The notes below the pieces were generated by a model. The model was not told where the DNA came from, did no database searches, and saw nothing but the letters and a program-made list of their open reading frames with translations. DNA of 64,000 bases from Desulfobulbaceae bacterium (GTDB taxonomy: Bacteria; Desulfobacterota; Desulfobulbia; Desulfobulbales; Desulfobulbaceae), in NCBI GenBank assembly GCA_023544645.1, contig JAMJFO010000007.1, forward strand, positions 26,931 to 90,930, read 5' to 3'. Shown in pieces: positions 9,895-18,648 of the stretch (positions within the stretch are counted from its first letter, which is position 1; each line of letters starts with the position of its first letter). The translations under genes and the position numbers were made by a program.

Positions 9895-11054
9895 GGCCTG
9901 GCCGCGATTGCTGAAATTTTTGTTGCCGCATCATTGAGGTCCCGGGCGGTGATCAGGTCCAGGCCCGACTCGGCAAGGATCCTGCGGCCCTCTTCTTCAT
10001 TGGTGCCTTCCATGCGGATGACCACCGGCACCCTTAAGCCGACCTTCCCGGCCGCTTCAACCACCCCCCTGGCCAGGACATCACAGCGCAGAATGCCGCC
10101 GAAGATATTGATCAGGATTCCCTTGACCCTGGCATCGGAGAGAATGATGCGAAAGCCGTTTTCGATCATGTCGGCATTGGCGCCGCCGCCGACATCAAGG
10201 AAATTTGCCGGCTCGGCGCCGGCAAGCTTGATGATGTCCATGGTCGCCATGGCCAGCCCGGCCCCGTTGACCATGTTGCCGATATTGCCGTTCAGGTTGA
10301 TGTAGTTGAGGTTGTGCCTGGCCGCTTCCGCCTCCAGTGGATCCGTGTTTTCGGATTCTTTCATTGCCGCCATTTCCGGATGACGAAAAAGGGCGCTGCC
10401 GTCAACCTCGACCTTGCCGTCAAGGGCGATGATCCTCCGGTCGGTGGTGATGACCAGCGGATTGATTTCGGCCAGGAGAAGATCTTTGCCGATCACCAGC
10501 CGGTAGAGCCCGGCCAGCAGTGAGCTGAAGCCGCGGAGGAGTTCTCCCTGCAGGCCGAGGCCGAATCCGGCCTGCCGGAGATGAAAGGGTTGCACTCCCA
10601 GGAGCGGGTCAATCATGATCCTGATGATCCTGTCCGGATCAGCGGCCGCCACTTCCTCAATATTCATCCCCCCCTCACTGGAGGCGATAATGGCAATCCC
10701 GGCGCTGGTCCGGTCGGGAAGGATCGAGAGATACAGTTCCCGCTCGATGGCAACCCCCTGCTCAACCAGGACCTTGCTGACCGTGAACGTCTGCGAGCCG
10801 GTCTGGGCCGTCTGCAGGTTCATGCCAAGGATTTCTTCCGCTGCCTGGCGGAGTTCCGCCATGCTGTGCGCGACCTTGATGCCTCCAGCCTTGCCCCGTC
10901 CGCCGGCATGGACCTGTGCCTTGACTACAACGGGAAACGCGAGCCGGTTGGCGGCCTCTTCGGCCTCCTGGACCGTTGAGGCGATCAATCCTTCAGGTAC
11001 GGCGATGCCGGCGCTGCGAAACAGCTCCTTGGCCTGGTATTCGTGGAGTTTCAC
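9891..11054 (-). CDS. sucC: succinyl-CoA ligase, beta subunit
   Basis: This 387-residue ATP-grasp subunit partners SucD. It begins [22 protein letters not shown] and ends with the CoA-ligase domain containing [15 protein letters not shown] and [10 protein letters not shown]. The start is GTG at 11054, overlapping the prpE stop by 4 bp. Length agrees with E. coli SucC (388). The nucleotide preference cannot be read safely from the sequence. Confidence 0.92.
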   Translation of the reverse strand: MKLHEYQAKELFRSAGIAVPEGLIASTVQEAEEAANRLAFPVVVKAQVHAGGRGKAGGIKVAHSMAELRQAAEEILGMNLQTAQTGSQTFTVSKVLVEQGVAIERELYLSILPDRTSAGIAIIASSEGGMNIEEVAAADPDRIIRIMIDPLLGVQPFHLRQAGFGLGLQGELLRGFSSLLAGLYRLVIGKDLLLAEINPLVITTDRRIIALDGKVEVDGSALFRHPEMAAMKESENTDPLEAEAARHNLNYINLNGNIGNMVNGAGLAMATMDIIKLAGAEPANFLDVGGGANADMIENGFRIILSDARVKGILINIFGGILRCDVLARGVVEAAGKVGLRVPVVIRMEGTNEEEGRRILAESGLDLITARDLNDAATKISAIAARP

Positions 11055-12943
11055 TCAGGGTATCCAAGGGTTTTCAGGTCCCGGGTTATCTCGTCCAGGA
11101 TGGTCGGATCGTCAATGGTTGACGGCATGCGGTATTCTTTGCCGGCGGCGATGGAGCGCATGGTGCCGCGCAGGATCTTGCCGGACCTGGTTTTGGGCAG
11201 CCGTTTGACCACCGCGGTTTCCCGGTAGCAGGCAATGGGCCCGATCTGGTGGCGGACCATCTGGACAAGCTCGTTCTTGATCTCTTGCTCATCCCTGGCA
11301 ACGCCGGCCTTGAGCACGATGAGCCCAATGGGTTTCTGTCCCTTCACTTCATCGTCGGTGCCGAAAACAGCGCATTCGGCAACGTCCTGATGGGTGGCGA
11401 TGACCTCTTCCATGGCTCCTGTTGACAGCCGGTGGCCGGCGATATTGATGACATCGTCCATCCTGCCCATGACGTAGACGTAGCCGTCTTCGTCGATGTA
11501 GCCGCCGTCGCTGGTCTCGTAGTAGCCGGGAAAGGTTTTCATGTAGGATGAAACGAATCGGTCGTCGTTGCGCCAGAGGGTGGCCAGGGTGCCGGGAGGC
11601 AGGGGCAGTTTGACAACAATATTTCCTTCAACGCCGGGCCCCACCTCCTTGCCGGCATGGTCCAGGACCCGCACGTCATAGCCTGGAACCGGTTTGGTCG
11701 GCGATCCTGCCTTGACCGGGAACTCTTCGATACCCATGGGGTTGGCGACGATTGCCCAGGCAGTCTCGGTCTGCCACCAGTGGTCGATGACCGGCACCTG
11801 CAGGAGCCTGCCTGCCCAGTGATAGGTGTCCGGGTCCAGCCGTTCTCCGGCAAGGAACAGGGTTTGAAAATCGCTGAGGTCGTATTGCTTGCGCAGCTGC
11901 CCGTGGGGATCCTCTTTTTTGATGGCCCGGAACGCGGTCGGTGCGGTGAACAGCACCTTGACCTTGTGCTGGTTGATGACCCGCCAGAATGCCCCGGCAT
12001 CCGGGGTGCCGATGGGCTTGCCTTCGTAGATGATGGTGGTGCAGCCATGCAGCAGCGGAGCGTACACGATGTAGGAATGACCGACGACCCAGCCCACGTC
12101 GGAGGCTGCCCAGTAGACGTCGCCCGGGTTCACGTTGTAGATGTTCTTCATGGACCACTTAAGGGCCACGGCATGGCCGCCGTTGTCCCGCATTACCCCC
12201 TTGGGCATGCCGGTTGTTCCGGAGGTGTAGAGAATGTAGAGCGGATCGGTGGCCTTGACCGGCACACAGTCCACAGGTTCCGCTTCCCGGACAATATCGG
12301 TCCAGCTGAGGTCGCGGCCGGCCTGCAGTTCAGCGGTCACGAAGTCACGTTGAAAAACGATGCATTTTTCCGGCTGGTGATCAGACTGACTGATGGCATC
12401 GTCGACCAGCGGCTTATAGGCCAGGGTCTTTTTTCCTTCGATCGCTCCCGAGGCAATGATGATTGCCTTGGGCCGGGCATGGTCGATGCGGATGGCCAGT
12501 TCATGAGCGGCAAACCCGCCGAAAACAACGGAGTGCACCGCGCCGAGGCGGGCGCAGGCCAGCATGGCTACGGCGGCCTCCGGGATCATCGGCATGTAGA
12601 TAATAACTGTGTCGCCCCGGTTGATGCCTTGGCCGCGCAGGGCGCCGGCAAAAGTCGCCACCTGCTCCTGGAGCTCCCGGTAGGTGATTTTGCGGACAGT
12701 GCCGGTCACCGGGCTGTCATGGATAATGGCGGTCTGATCGCCCCGGCCGTTCTCCACATGCCGGTCAACGGCATTGTAGCAGGTGTTCATCTCGCCGCCG
12801 CTGAACCACCGGTAGAGCGGGGGTTTAGACCGGTCAAGCACAGCATCCCATTCTTTGTGCCAGTCAATGTCTCGGGCCGCTTCCGCCCAGAATCCTTCCG
12901 GATCTTCGAGACTTTTCCGAAATGTTTCTTCGTAGGCTCCCAT
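11051..12943 (-). CDS. prpE: propionyl-CoA synthetase (PrpE-type AMP-forming ligase)
   Basis: This 630-residue ligase activates propionate to propionyl-CoA with ATP, releasing AMP and PPi. ATG 12943 was chosen because GGAG lies 8 bp upstream; a longer TTG frame start at 12982 lacks one. The AMP-binding motif is YTSGTTGMPKGVM, and the C-terminal PKTRSGKILRG carries the acetylatable Lys. Features such as GGEMNTCYNAVDRH and YEGKPIGTPDAGAFWRVI resemble PrpE/ACSS3 rather than acetyl-CoA synthetase, and E. coli PrpE has 628 residues. It heads the operon, which suits propionate uptake as the entry step. Confidence 0.88.
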   Translation of the reverse strand: MGAYEETFRKSLEDPEGFWAEAARDIDWHKEWDAVLDRSKPPLYRWFSGGEMNTCYNAVDRHVENGRGDQTAIIHDSPVTGTVRKITYRELQEQVATFAGALRGQGINRGDTVIIYMPMIPEAAVAMLACARLGAVHSVVFGGFAAHELAIRIDHARPKAIIIASGAIEGKKTLAYKPLVDDAISQSDHQPEKCIVFQRDFVTAELQAGRDLSWTDIVREAEPVDCVPVKATDPLYILYTSGTTGMPKGVMRDNGGHAVALKWSMKNIYNVNPGDVYWAASDVGWVVGHSYIVYAPLLHGCTTIIYEGKPIGTPDAGAFWRVINQHKVKVLFTAPTAFRAIKKEDPHGQLRKQYDLSDFQTLFLAGERLDPDTYHWAGRLLQVPVIDHWWQTETAWAIVANPMGIEEFPVKAGSPTKPVPGYDVRVLDHAGKEVGPGVEGNIVVKLPLPPGTLATLWRNDDRFVSSYMKTFPGYYETSDGGYIDEDGYVYVMGRMDDVINIAGHRLSTGAMEEVIATHQDVAECAVFGTDDEVKGQKPIGLIVLKAGVARDEQEIKNELVQMVRHQIGPIACYRETAVVKRLPKTRSGKILRGTMRSIAAGKEYRMPSTIDDPTILDEITRDLKTLGYPE

Positions 12944-12995
12944 GTTTTTCGCTCCATTTTTGTCAGGTTGCAGGGAAAACAATGTACTTGATTAT

Positions 12996-13025
12996 GTGTA
13001 TACCTAATCGGCTGAACGAAGGCAA
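12996..13025 (-). promoter_or_regulatory. prpE: possible sigma-70 promoter of the propionate operon
   Basis: On the minus strand TTGCCT (13025-13020) and TATACA (13002-12997) are separated by exactly 17 bp, about 55 bp before the prpE start. Both hexamers match only 4 of 6 positions, so this is tentative. The 217-bp gap between prmA and prpE otherwise shows no gene. Confidence 0.3.
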
Positions 13026-13150
13026 GAATTTGCGTTAAAATACCATGATGTGTCGCCGGCCCTGGCTTGGCTGTGGACAATGATTGAATTATTTTTAATT
13101 CTTACAGAAATTAAAGTGGAAGGGAAGAAAAAGGAAGCCTGTTGGATTCT

Positions 13151-13172
13151 AAAGCGCCGGTCAGGGCGCTTT
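13151..13172 (-). other. hairpin over the prmA stop codon
   Basis: AAAGCGCC and GGCGCTTT form a perfect 8-bp stem with a 6-base loop that contains the prmA TGA. Only a short T run (TTTAG) follows on the minus strand, so it may be a weak terminator or a 3'-end stabiliser. Confidence 0.4.
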
Positions 13173-14093
13173 CTGCAGGAGCATTGCCGTCCATTCCTCT
13201 TCATGTTCGGAGCGGACGAGGCGCATGCTGTTTTCCTGAAAAACATGCGCGATGTTCTTTTCCTGGTCCCCGGTGAGAATGCCGGAAAGGATAATATGGC
13301 TGTTGTTCCCGGCAAGCCGCATGATACGCGGGGCCATGTCGACCAGCACATCGTGGACGATATTGGCGCTGATAAGATCGTAGGGCCCTTCCAGTTCCTC
13401 CAGGGGACGGGTGGAAACACCGATGTTCCAATCAAAGTGGTTGGCGACAACATTATGCCCGGCAACAGTGACTGCTTCAGGGTCGTTATCGATGGCCATT
13501 ATCTGGTCGGCGCCGTAGGCGGCTGCCGCCATGGCCAGGATGCCTGTGCCTGTGCCGATATCCAGGACTCTTCGCGGTTTCCGGCTGTGGTCGGTGTCGA
13601 AACAGGATGCGATGAGCATGAGCGCCAGCCTGGTTGAAGCATGCTGGCCGGTGCCGAAAGCCATGCCGGGATCCATGGTGATCACATGCTGGTTGGGATC
13701 AGGGGTGTATTTTTCCCAGGAAGGCCTGATGACCAGTCCGGGGATTATCTCCACGGTGGAGAAAAACTGCTGCCAGCTGGTTGCCCAGTCCTGGTCGTCA
13801 ATAATTGCGGTGACCGGCTCATGCAGAATAAGGTTGTAGATGGCAAAAAGCTTTTCCAGTTCCCGGGTGGCTTTCTCCAGGGTTTTTGCTGCTTCCTGTT
13901 CAATATTTTTCGCGGAATTGTTTCCTTCTAGGGCAAAAAAGCCGGTGATTGCTTGTTTGTCGGATGAGGGCAGGGGGCGGATTTCAACGCCAACGCCGCT
14001 CATCACGCCCATCTGGTCGGCAACAGCTTCGGCTAATTTTTCCGGGCAGGTCACGGTTACGGTCAACCATTTTTTTGTTGATTTCGCTGGCAA
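13161..14093 (-). CDS. prmA: ribosomal protein L11 methyltransferase
   Basis: This 310-residue SAM-dependent enzyme trimethylates ribosomal protein L11. The N-terminal half recognises the substrate. The catalytic half has MDPGMAFGTGQHASTRL, the SAM loop VLDIGTGTGILAMAAA and the post-loop NIVHDVLVDMAP (NPP-like motif as NIV). The start is TTG 14093 with GGAG seven bases upstream; no in-frame ATG is available nearby. It is divergent from the corrinoid activator and upstream of the propionate operon. Confidence 0.88.
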   Translation of the reverse strand: MPAKSTKKWLTVTVTCPEKLAEAVADQMGVMSGVGVEIRPLPSSDKQAITGFFALEGNNSAKNIEQEAAKTLEKATRELEKLFAIYNLILHEPVTAIIDDQDWATSWQQFFSTVEIIPGLVIRPSWEKYTPDPNQHVITMDPGMAFGTGQHASTRLALMLIASCFDTDHSRKPRRVLDIGTGTGILAMAAAAYGADQIMAIDNDPEAVTVAGHNVVANHFDWNIGVSTRPLEELEGPYDLISANIVHDVLVDMAPRIMRLAGNNSHIILSGILTGDQEKNIAHVFQENSMRLVRSEHEEEWTAMLLQKAP

Positions 14094-14199
14094 CGGTTTT
14101 CTCCTTCATTGAATCTGCAGCACTTTTGTGCTATGAATTGGAGTTTACTTTATTATTTTATATGATTGCAGATTGCTTCAAGACGAGCTTGTATAACGC

Positions 14200-16128
14200 A
14201 TGAAACATACCGTAGAATTTCAACCGGATAATATAACCGTTACCGTCGAAGAGGGCGAGAACTTATTAAGCGTCGCCGCTGCCGCCGGTGTCTATATCCA
14301 TGCCTACTGCGGTGGGGACGGCGTTTGCGGCAAGTGCAGGATCAAGGTCGACCAGGGCGAGGTGTATGCCGACAGGGCCAGCCTGAAGCAGGAAGAGTGG
14401 GACCAGGGCCTGCGTCTTGCCTGTCAGGCCGCTGTTAAGTCGGATTTGAAAATAACGGTGCCGGAGAAATTATCGGATGGCCGCAAGGCGCTGAAGCGAA
14501 AACCCAAGACCACCAGGACCATTGCCGCCCGTTCCCTGGAAGCTCTGACCGGCACCTGGGATATTGATCCGCCGGTCACCAAGCTTTTTCTCGAACTCAA
14601 GCCGCCGACCATTGAGGATAATATTTCCGACATGCAGCGCGTTATGAGAGGCTTTAAACAGGCCCGGCCCGGGGAAAGTGACCCCTCCTACGATCATCCG
14701 GAGCTGATCCGGGAGCTGCCGGCGGTCCTGCGCGAATCCGACTGGAGGGTCACCCTGCTGCTGCTTCATGGCAGGGGGGAAAACGAACCGGTCAGGATCA
14801 TCGATGTCGAGCCCGGCGATACCACCGCCCGCCTGTACGGCCTCGCCGTTGATATCGGGACCACAACCTGCAGCGGCGTGCTCATCGACCTCAATACCGG
14901 CAAGGTCATCGCCGAAGCGTCGGGCTACAATGCCCAGATCAGGTATGGCGAGGATGTTATCTCCCGGATTATTTACGCCGGCAGGGCAGGAGGGCTGCGG
15001 GCGCTGCAGGACCGGGTCATATCCACCATCAATGGGATTATTGAGGATATCTGCCGCAGTGTGATCATCAGCCCGGCCGATATCAGCTATATAATGGCGG
15101 CGGGCAACACGGTCATGTCGCATCTCCTGCTGGGGCTTGATCCCAAATATATCCGCGAAGCGCCCTATGTGCCCAGTGTCAGCCTGTTCCCGCTGACCAA
15201 GGCGGCAGGCCTGGGTATCCATGCTCATCCAAGCGTCCGGCTCTTTCTCTATCCGTGTATTTCCAGTTATGTGGGCGGCGACATTGTTTCCGGCGTCCAC
15301 GCCTGCCAGATGGCCAAGTCCGAGAAGATAACTCTGTTCATCGATATCGGCACCAATGGCGAGATCGTTGTCGGCAACCGGGACTGGATGGTCTGCACCG
15401 CCTGCTCCGCCGGACCGGCATTCGAGGGCGGCGGGATAAAATACGGCATGCGGGCATCGCACGGGGCCATCGAAAATTTTCATATTCACCCGGAAACCTA
15501 TGATCCGATGATTATCACCATCGGCCGGATAAAGCCCAGCGGGATCTGCGGATCCGGATTGATCTCCATTGTTTCCGAGCTGCTGGAGGCCAAGGTCATC
15601 GACCAGCAGGGCAAATTCAACCGCAGTCTTGATCATCCCCGCATAAGGGAGGGGGCGGATGGCTGGGAATATGTTCTCGCCTGGGGTCAGGATTCGCTGC
15701 TTGGCGAGGATATCGTCATCACCGAGGTTGACCTGGACAACCTGTTGCGGGCCAAGGGAGCCATGTACGCCGGATACCAGACGATCCTGTCCTCGGTGGG
15801 GCTGGGGTTCAATGATCTTGACCGGGTGATCCTTGCCGGTAATTTCGGTGCTTTTATTGATCTGGAGCGGGCCATCTGCATCGGTCTGCTGCCCGATATC
15901 GACCGCGACCGGTTTTATTACCTGGGCAATGCCTCCATGCTGGGCTGCCAGATCAGCCTCACCGATGTGAAGCGGTTCAGAGAGAGGGTCCAGGTTCGTC
16001 AGCTTATCACCAACATGGAGCTTTCGGAAAATCCGGAGTTCATGACCTTTTACATGGCATCGCTTTTCCTGCCGCATACGGACATGAGTCTTTTTCCGAG
16101 TGTGCAGGGCAAGCTGGAGCGTGAGTAA
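14200..16128 (+). CDS. ferredoxin-ASKHA corrinoid-activation protein (RACo/DUF4445 type)
   Basis: This 642-residue protein joins an N-terminal [2Fe-2S] domain (Cys37, Cys43, Cys46, Cys75; Cx5Cx2Cx28C) to a C-terminal ASKHA ATPase. The ATPase part has LAVDIGTTTCSGVLIDL, FIDIGTNGEIV and VILAGNFGAFIDLERA. Relatives reduce inactive Co(II) corrinoid proteins to Co(I) at the cost of ATP, for example RACo for the corrinoid iron-sulfur protein of the Wood-Ljungdahl pathway. The client here is probably a methyltransferase corrinoid protein encoded elsewhere. The adjacent mutase uses MeaB instead. It stands alone, divergent from prmA. Confidence 0.85.
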   Translation: MKHTVEFQPDNITVTVEEGENLLSVAAAAGVYIHAYCGGDGVCGKCRIKVDQGEVYADRASLKQEEWDQGLRLACQAAVKSDLKITVPEKLSDGRKALKRKPKTTRTIAARSLEALTGTWDIDPPVTKLFLELKPPTIEDNISDMQRVMRGFKQARPGESDPSYDHPELIRELPAVLRESDWRVTLLLLHGRGENEPVRIIDVEPGDTTARLYGLAVDIGTTTCSGVLIDLNTGKVIAEASGYNAQIRYGEDVISRIIYAGRAGGLRALQDRVISTINGIIEDICRSVIISPADISYIMAAGNTVMSHLLLGLDPKYIREAPYVPSVSLFPLTKAAGLGIHAHPSVRLFLYPCISSYVGGDIVSGVHACQMAKSEKITLFIDIGTNGEIVVGNRDWMVCTACSAGPAFEGGGIKYGMRASHGAIENFHIHPETYDPMIITIGRIKPSGICGSGLISIVSELLEAKVIDQQGKFNRSLDHPRIREGADGWEYVLAWGQDSLLGEDIVITEVDLDNLLRAKGAMYAGYQTILSSVGLGFNDLDRVILAGNFGAFIDLERAICIGLLPDIDRDRFYYLGNASMLGCQISLTDVKRFRERVQVRQLITNMELSENPEFMTFYMASLFLPHTDMSLFPSVQGKLERE

Positions 16129-16204
16129 GCATATATTGCGACCTCGCCTGGATCGTTCCGGAAGTCCGTAAGATTTCGAAAATGGTGCGGCAGTTTGATC
16201 CATG

Positions 16205-16233
16205 TTGACAATACAATGCTTATTGTTTAATAT
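16205..16233 (+). promoter_or_regulatory. sigma-70 promoter for tRNA-Gly and the rimP-nusA operon
   Basis: A consensus TTGACA (16205-16210) is followed after 17 bp by TAATAT (16228-16233). Transcription would start near 16240, about 18 bases before the mature tRNA-Gly end. Confidence 0.55.
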
Positions 16234-16257
16234 GGTATTCTTTTGATGAGTTGACAT

Positions 16258-16333
16258 GCGGGTGTAGCTCAGCTGGTAGAGCACAAGCTTCCCAAGCTTG
16301 GGGTCGCGGGTTCGAGCCCCGTTGCCCGCTCCA
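16258..16333 (+). tRNA. tRNA-Gly(CCC)
   Basis: A full 76-base cloverleaf can be drawn: acceptor GCGGGTG/TGCCCGC, D arm GCTC..GAGC, anticodon stem CAAGC/GCTTG with loop TTCCCAA, and T arm GCGGG/CCCCG-type with TTCGAGC. The anticodon is CCC. The discriminator is T, as usual for bacterial glycine tRNAs, and CCA is encoded. Confidence 0.95.
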
Positions 16334-16411
16334 ACGTTGGGCCTGTCAACTTGCCGGTCTGTTTTGCAGCGCAAGGCGGGCCGGATCATACGCGGTTTAG
16401 TGCCGCTTGTG

Positions 16412-16436
16412 AAAGTGGGCTCTGCCCGCTTTTTTT
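16412..16436 (+). terminator. attenuator-like terminator in the rimP leader
   Basis: AAAGTGGGC (16412-16420) and GCCCGCTTT (16424-16432) make a 9-bp stem with a TCT loop, followed by T to 16436. It lies between tRNA-Gly and rimP. A comparable leader hairpin precedes rimP-nusA-infB operons in other bacteria, so it probably limits read-through into the operon. Confidence 0.7.
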
Positions 16437-16476
16437 ATTGTCTGCAGACAGGCGAAGCGCGAGAGAAGACAGAACA

Positions 16477-16938
16477 GTGAGTACCGGATCAGAAAGGGTT
16501 TTGGCGGCCATTGAAGAATATGCGGCGTCTGTGCTTGACAGCATGGGCATTGAGCTGGTTGAAGTCCAGTACAGACGCGAAGGGCATGGCTGGGTGGTGC
16601 GGTTGTATATAGACAGGGAAGAAGGCGTTACCATTGATGATTGCGCCGCGGTCAGCCGGGAAATCAGCACCTGGCTGGACGTGGAGGATCTCATCGAGCA
16701 CGCATATCATCTCGAAGTCTCTTCTCCCGGACTTGAGCGCCCTTTGAAAAAAGTGAAGGATTTTGAACGGTTTGCCGGCCGCAAGGCCCGGGTCAAGCTG
16801 CGGGTGCCATTGAACGAGCAGAAGGTTTTTATCGGCATCATTGATCGGGTCGACGAGGAGAATGTTGTTCTGGATGTCGACGGGAAACCGATGAGTTTGT
16901 TATTTGATAATATTGCCAAGGCAAGGCTGCTGCTGTAA
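16477..16938 (+). CDS. rimP: ribosome maturation factor RimP
   Basis: This 153-residue protein assists 30S subunit maturation. The signature LEVSSPGLERPLK sits in the middle, after VVRLYIDREEGVTIDDCAAVSREIS, and the C-terminal SH3-like part ends NIAKARLLL. GTG 16477 was preferred because it gives the family length (E. coli RimP has 150). The frame stays open upstream but runs through the leader hairpin. The ribosome site is weak (GAGAG). It is the first protein gene of the nusA-infB operon. Confidence 0.88.
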   Translation: MSTGSERVLAAIEEYAASVLDSMGIELVEVQYRREGHGWVVRLYIDREEGVTIDDCAAVSREISTWLDVEDLIEHAYHLEVSSPGLERPLKKVKDFERFAGRKARVKLRVPLNEQKVFIGIIDRVDEENVVLDVDGKPMSLLFDNIAKARLLL

Positions 16939-17011
16939 GCAGCCTGCCGTAAATATGGAGTAGAGGATACTCTGAGCAGGTGATGGCAACTGTGCCAGGT
17001 GGAGCAGAAAC

Positions 17012-18394
17012 ATGAATACAGAAAATTTAAAACGGATAATTGATCAGATCAGCCGCGATAAGGGTATTGACCGGGCACTGCTGGTTGAGGCTATTGAAGA
17101 GGCTGTCAGGTCGGCGGCCCGGAAAAAATATGGCAGCCGGCGGGATATCGAAGTGCAGTTCAACGAAGAGACCGGCGAGATAGAGGTCTTTCAATACCGT
17201 ACTGTTGTGGAAACCGTTGAAGACGAGGAAACCGAAATTTCTCTGGATGAAGCCAGGCGGCTGGACCCGGATGTTGAGGTTGAAGACGATCTGGGAGAAA
17301 AAATTCTCGATATAGGTGATCTCGGCCGGATCGCCGCCCAGTCGGCAAAGCAGGTCATCATCCATCGCATGCGCGACGCGGAGCGTGATGTTATTTATGA
17401 TATGTTCCGCGACCGGCAGGGATCAATCGTCAACGGTATTGTGCAGCGATTCGAGCGGGGCAACATGATCATTAACCTGGGCCGGACCGATGCGGTGCTT
17501 CCCAGGGACGGCCAGATACCCAAACGCTCTTTTAAACAGGGGGACAGGATTCGGGCATACCTCCAGGAGGTTCGCCAGGAGAGCCGGGATTCCCAGCTGG
17601 TCTTGAGCCGCACCTGCAATGAGTTCCTGACCAGGCTGTTTGAAATGGAAGTCCCGGAAATTGCCGAGGGAATCGTAAAAATAATGGGTGTGGCCCGGGA
17701 GCCGGGTTTCAGGGCCAAGATAGCCGTCTCTTCAAGCGAGTCCGATGTGGACCCGGTGGGCGCCTGTGTCGGTATGAAAGGCTCCAGGGTGCAGAACGTG
17801 GTCCAGGAGCTGCAGGGAGAGCGGATTGATATCGTTCCCTGGAGTCCTGATCCGGCAAAATATGTATACAATGCCCTGGCGCCCGCAGAGGTGTCCATGG
17901 TTATTGTTGACGAGGACAATCACCAACTGCTGGTCGTGGTCCCTGATGACCAGCTGTCGCTGGCCATCGGCCGACAGGGGCAGAACGTCCGGCTTGCGTC
18001 ACGGCTGATGAACTGGCGCATTGATGTGAAAAGCGAGACGCGCTATGCCAATCTGGATGACCCGGGCTACAAGAATCTGGTGGCCGTGGAAGGGGTCGAT
18101 GAAAGCCTTGGCGATAAGCTTTTCGCCGCGGGTATCAAAAATTCGGCCATGCTTGCCGCGGCAGATATTGAAACGATAATGACCATTGCCAGGGTTGATG
18201 AAGAGGCAGCCGAAAAGCTCAAGGATCAGGCCACGCTCAAAGCTGCATCCGGTGTGCCTGAAGTGGCGGCGCCCGAGTCGGAGGAAGAGGTTGTTGCGCA
18301 AGAGGTTGAGGCTGCTCCTGATGAGGACAATGACGGTAATCCCGATGCGGGGAGTGAATTTGATGCGGGCAGTGAAGAGCCTGCGGAGAAATGA
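17012..18394 (+). CDS. nusA: transcription elongation/termination factor NusA
   Basis: This 460-residue protein binds RNA polymerase and nascent RNA, and affects pausing, termination and antitermination. In order it has the N-terminal polymerase-binding domain, an S1 domain (GSIVNGIVQRFERGNMIINLG, about 134-200), two KH domains (GACVGMKGSRVQNVVQEL and AIGRQGQNVRLASRL), one helix-hairpin-helix-like repeat (about 350-410) and a short acidic tail. Its stop overlaps the ylxR start as ATGA. Confidence 0.95.
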   Translation: MNTENLKRIIDQISRDKGIDRALLVEAIEEAVRSAARKKYGSRRDIEVQFNEETGEIEVFQYRTVVETVEDEETEISLDEARRLDPDVEVEDDLGEKILDIGDLGRIAAQSAKQVIIHRMRDAERDVIYDMFRDRQGSIVNGIVQRFERGNMIINLGRTDAVLPRDGQIPKRSFKQGDRIRAYLQEVRQESRDSQLVLSRTCNEFLTRLFEMEVPEIAEGIVKIMGVAREPGFRAKIAVSSSESDVDPVGACVGMKGSRVQNVVQELQGERIDIVPWSPDPAKYVYNALAPAEVSMVIVDEDNHQLLVVVPDDQLSLAIGRQGQNVRLASRLMNWRIDVKSETRYANLDDPGYKNLVAVEGVDESLGDKLFAAGIKNSAMLAAADIETIMTIARVDEEAAEKLKDQATLKAASGVPEVAAPESEEEVVAQEVEAAPDEDNDGNPDAGSEFDAGSEEPAEK

Positions 18395-18645
18395 CGTGGA
18401 TGAAACGTGGTCATGTGCCGATCAGGACCTGTAGAAGTTGCAGAAGAAAAGCGCCGAAACATGAGCTGAGCAGATTTGTCCTGGAACATGGACGCCTGGT
18501 GGATGATGATCAGGGCCAGGGCCAGGGCCAGGGCCGGGGATACGGTTTTTATTGCTGTCCTGATACTGCCTGCCGGACAATGATATATAAAAAACTCAGA
18601 AAACAAAAAATAGTCAGAGCCGATAAGGAACGAGGACGGGAGTAA
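18391..18645 (+). CDS. ylxR: YlxR-family RNA-binding protein
   Basis: This 84-residue basic protein of the YlxR/DUF448 family is found between nusA and infB in many bacteria. It has RTCRSCRRKAPKHELSRFV near the N-terminus and a second conserved half GFYCCPDTACRTMIYKKL. The family is regarded as nucleic-acid binding. A CAGGGC hexamer repeated four times (about 18511-18534) inserts a QGQGQGQG stretch where relatives usually have a short GRGAYV turn. Start ATG 18391 overlaps the nusA stop. Confidence 0.8.
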   Translation: MTWMKRGHVPIRTCRSCRRKAPKHELSRFVLEHGRLVDDDQGQGQGQGRGYGFYCCPDTACRTMIYKKLRKQKIVRADKERGRE

Positions 18646-18648
18646 TTA

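Noticed and set aside
11657..12991. Plus-strand open frame of 444 codons opposite prpE
   Set aside because: It is the shadow of a well-conserved ligase gene in GC-rich DNA. The composition is histidine/glycine-rich, as typical of antisense frames.
12944..13160. Cobalamin riboswitch before the B12-dependent propionate operon
   Set aside because: No B12-box-like conserved core was seen in the 217-bp leader, and B12-using enzymes are less often controlled this way than B12 synthesis genes.
14470..16389. Minus-strand open frame of 639 codons opposite the corrinoid activator and tRNA-Gly
   Set aside because: It is the antisense of a clear ferredoxin-ASKHA gene. Its N-terminal GARTRDPKLGKLVLYQLSYTR segment is the familiar false translation of a tRNA complement.
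18505..18540. CAGGGC tandem units considered as a CRISPR or DNA repeat element
   Set aside because: There are only four six-base copies without spacers, inside a coding frame. It is a simple sequence repeat.
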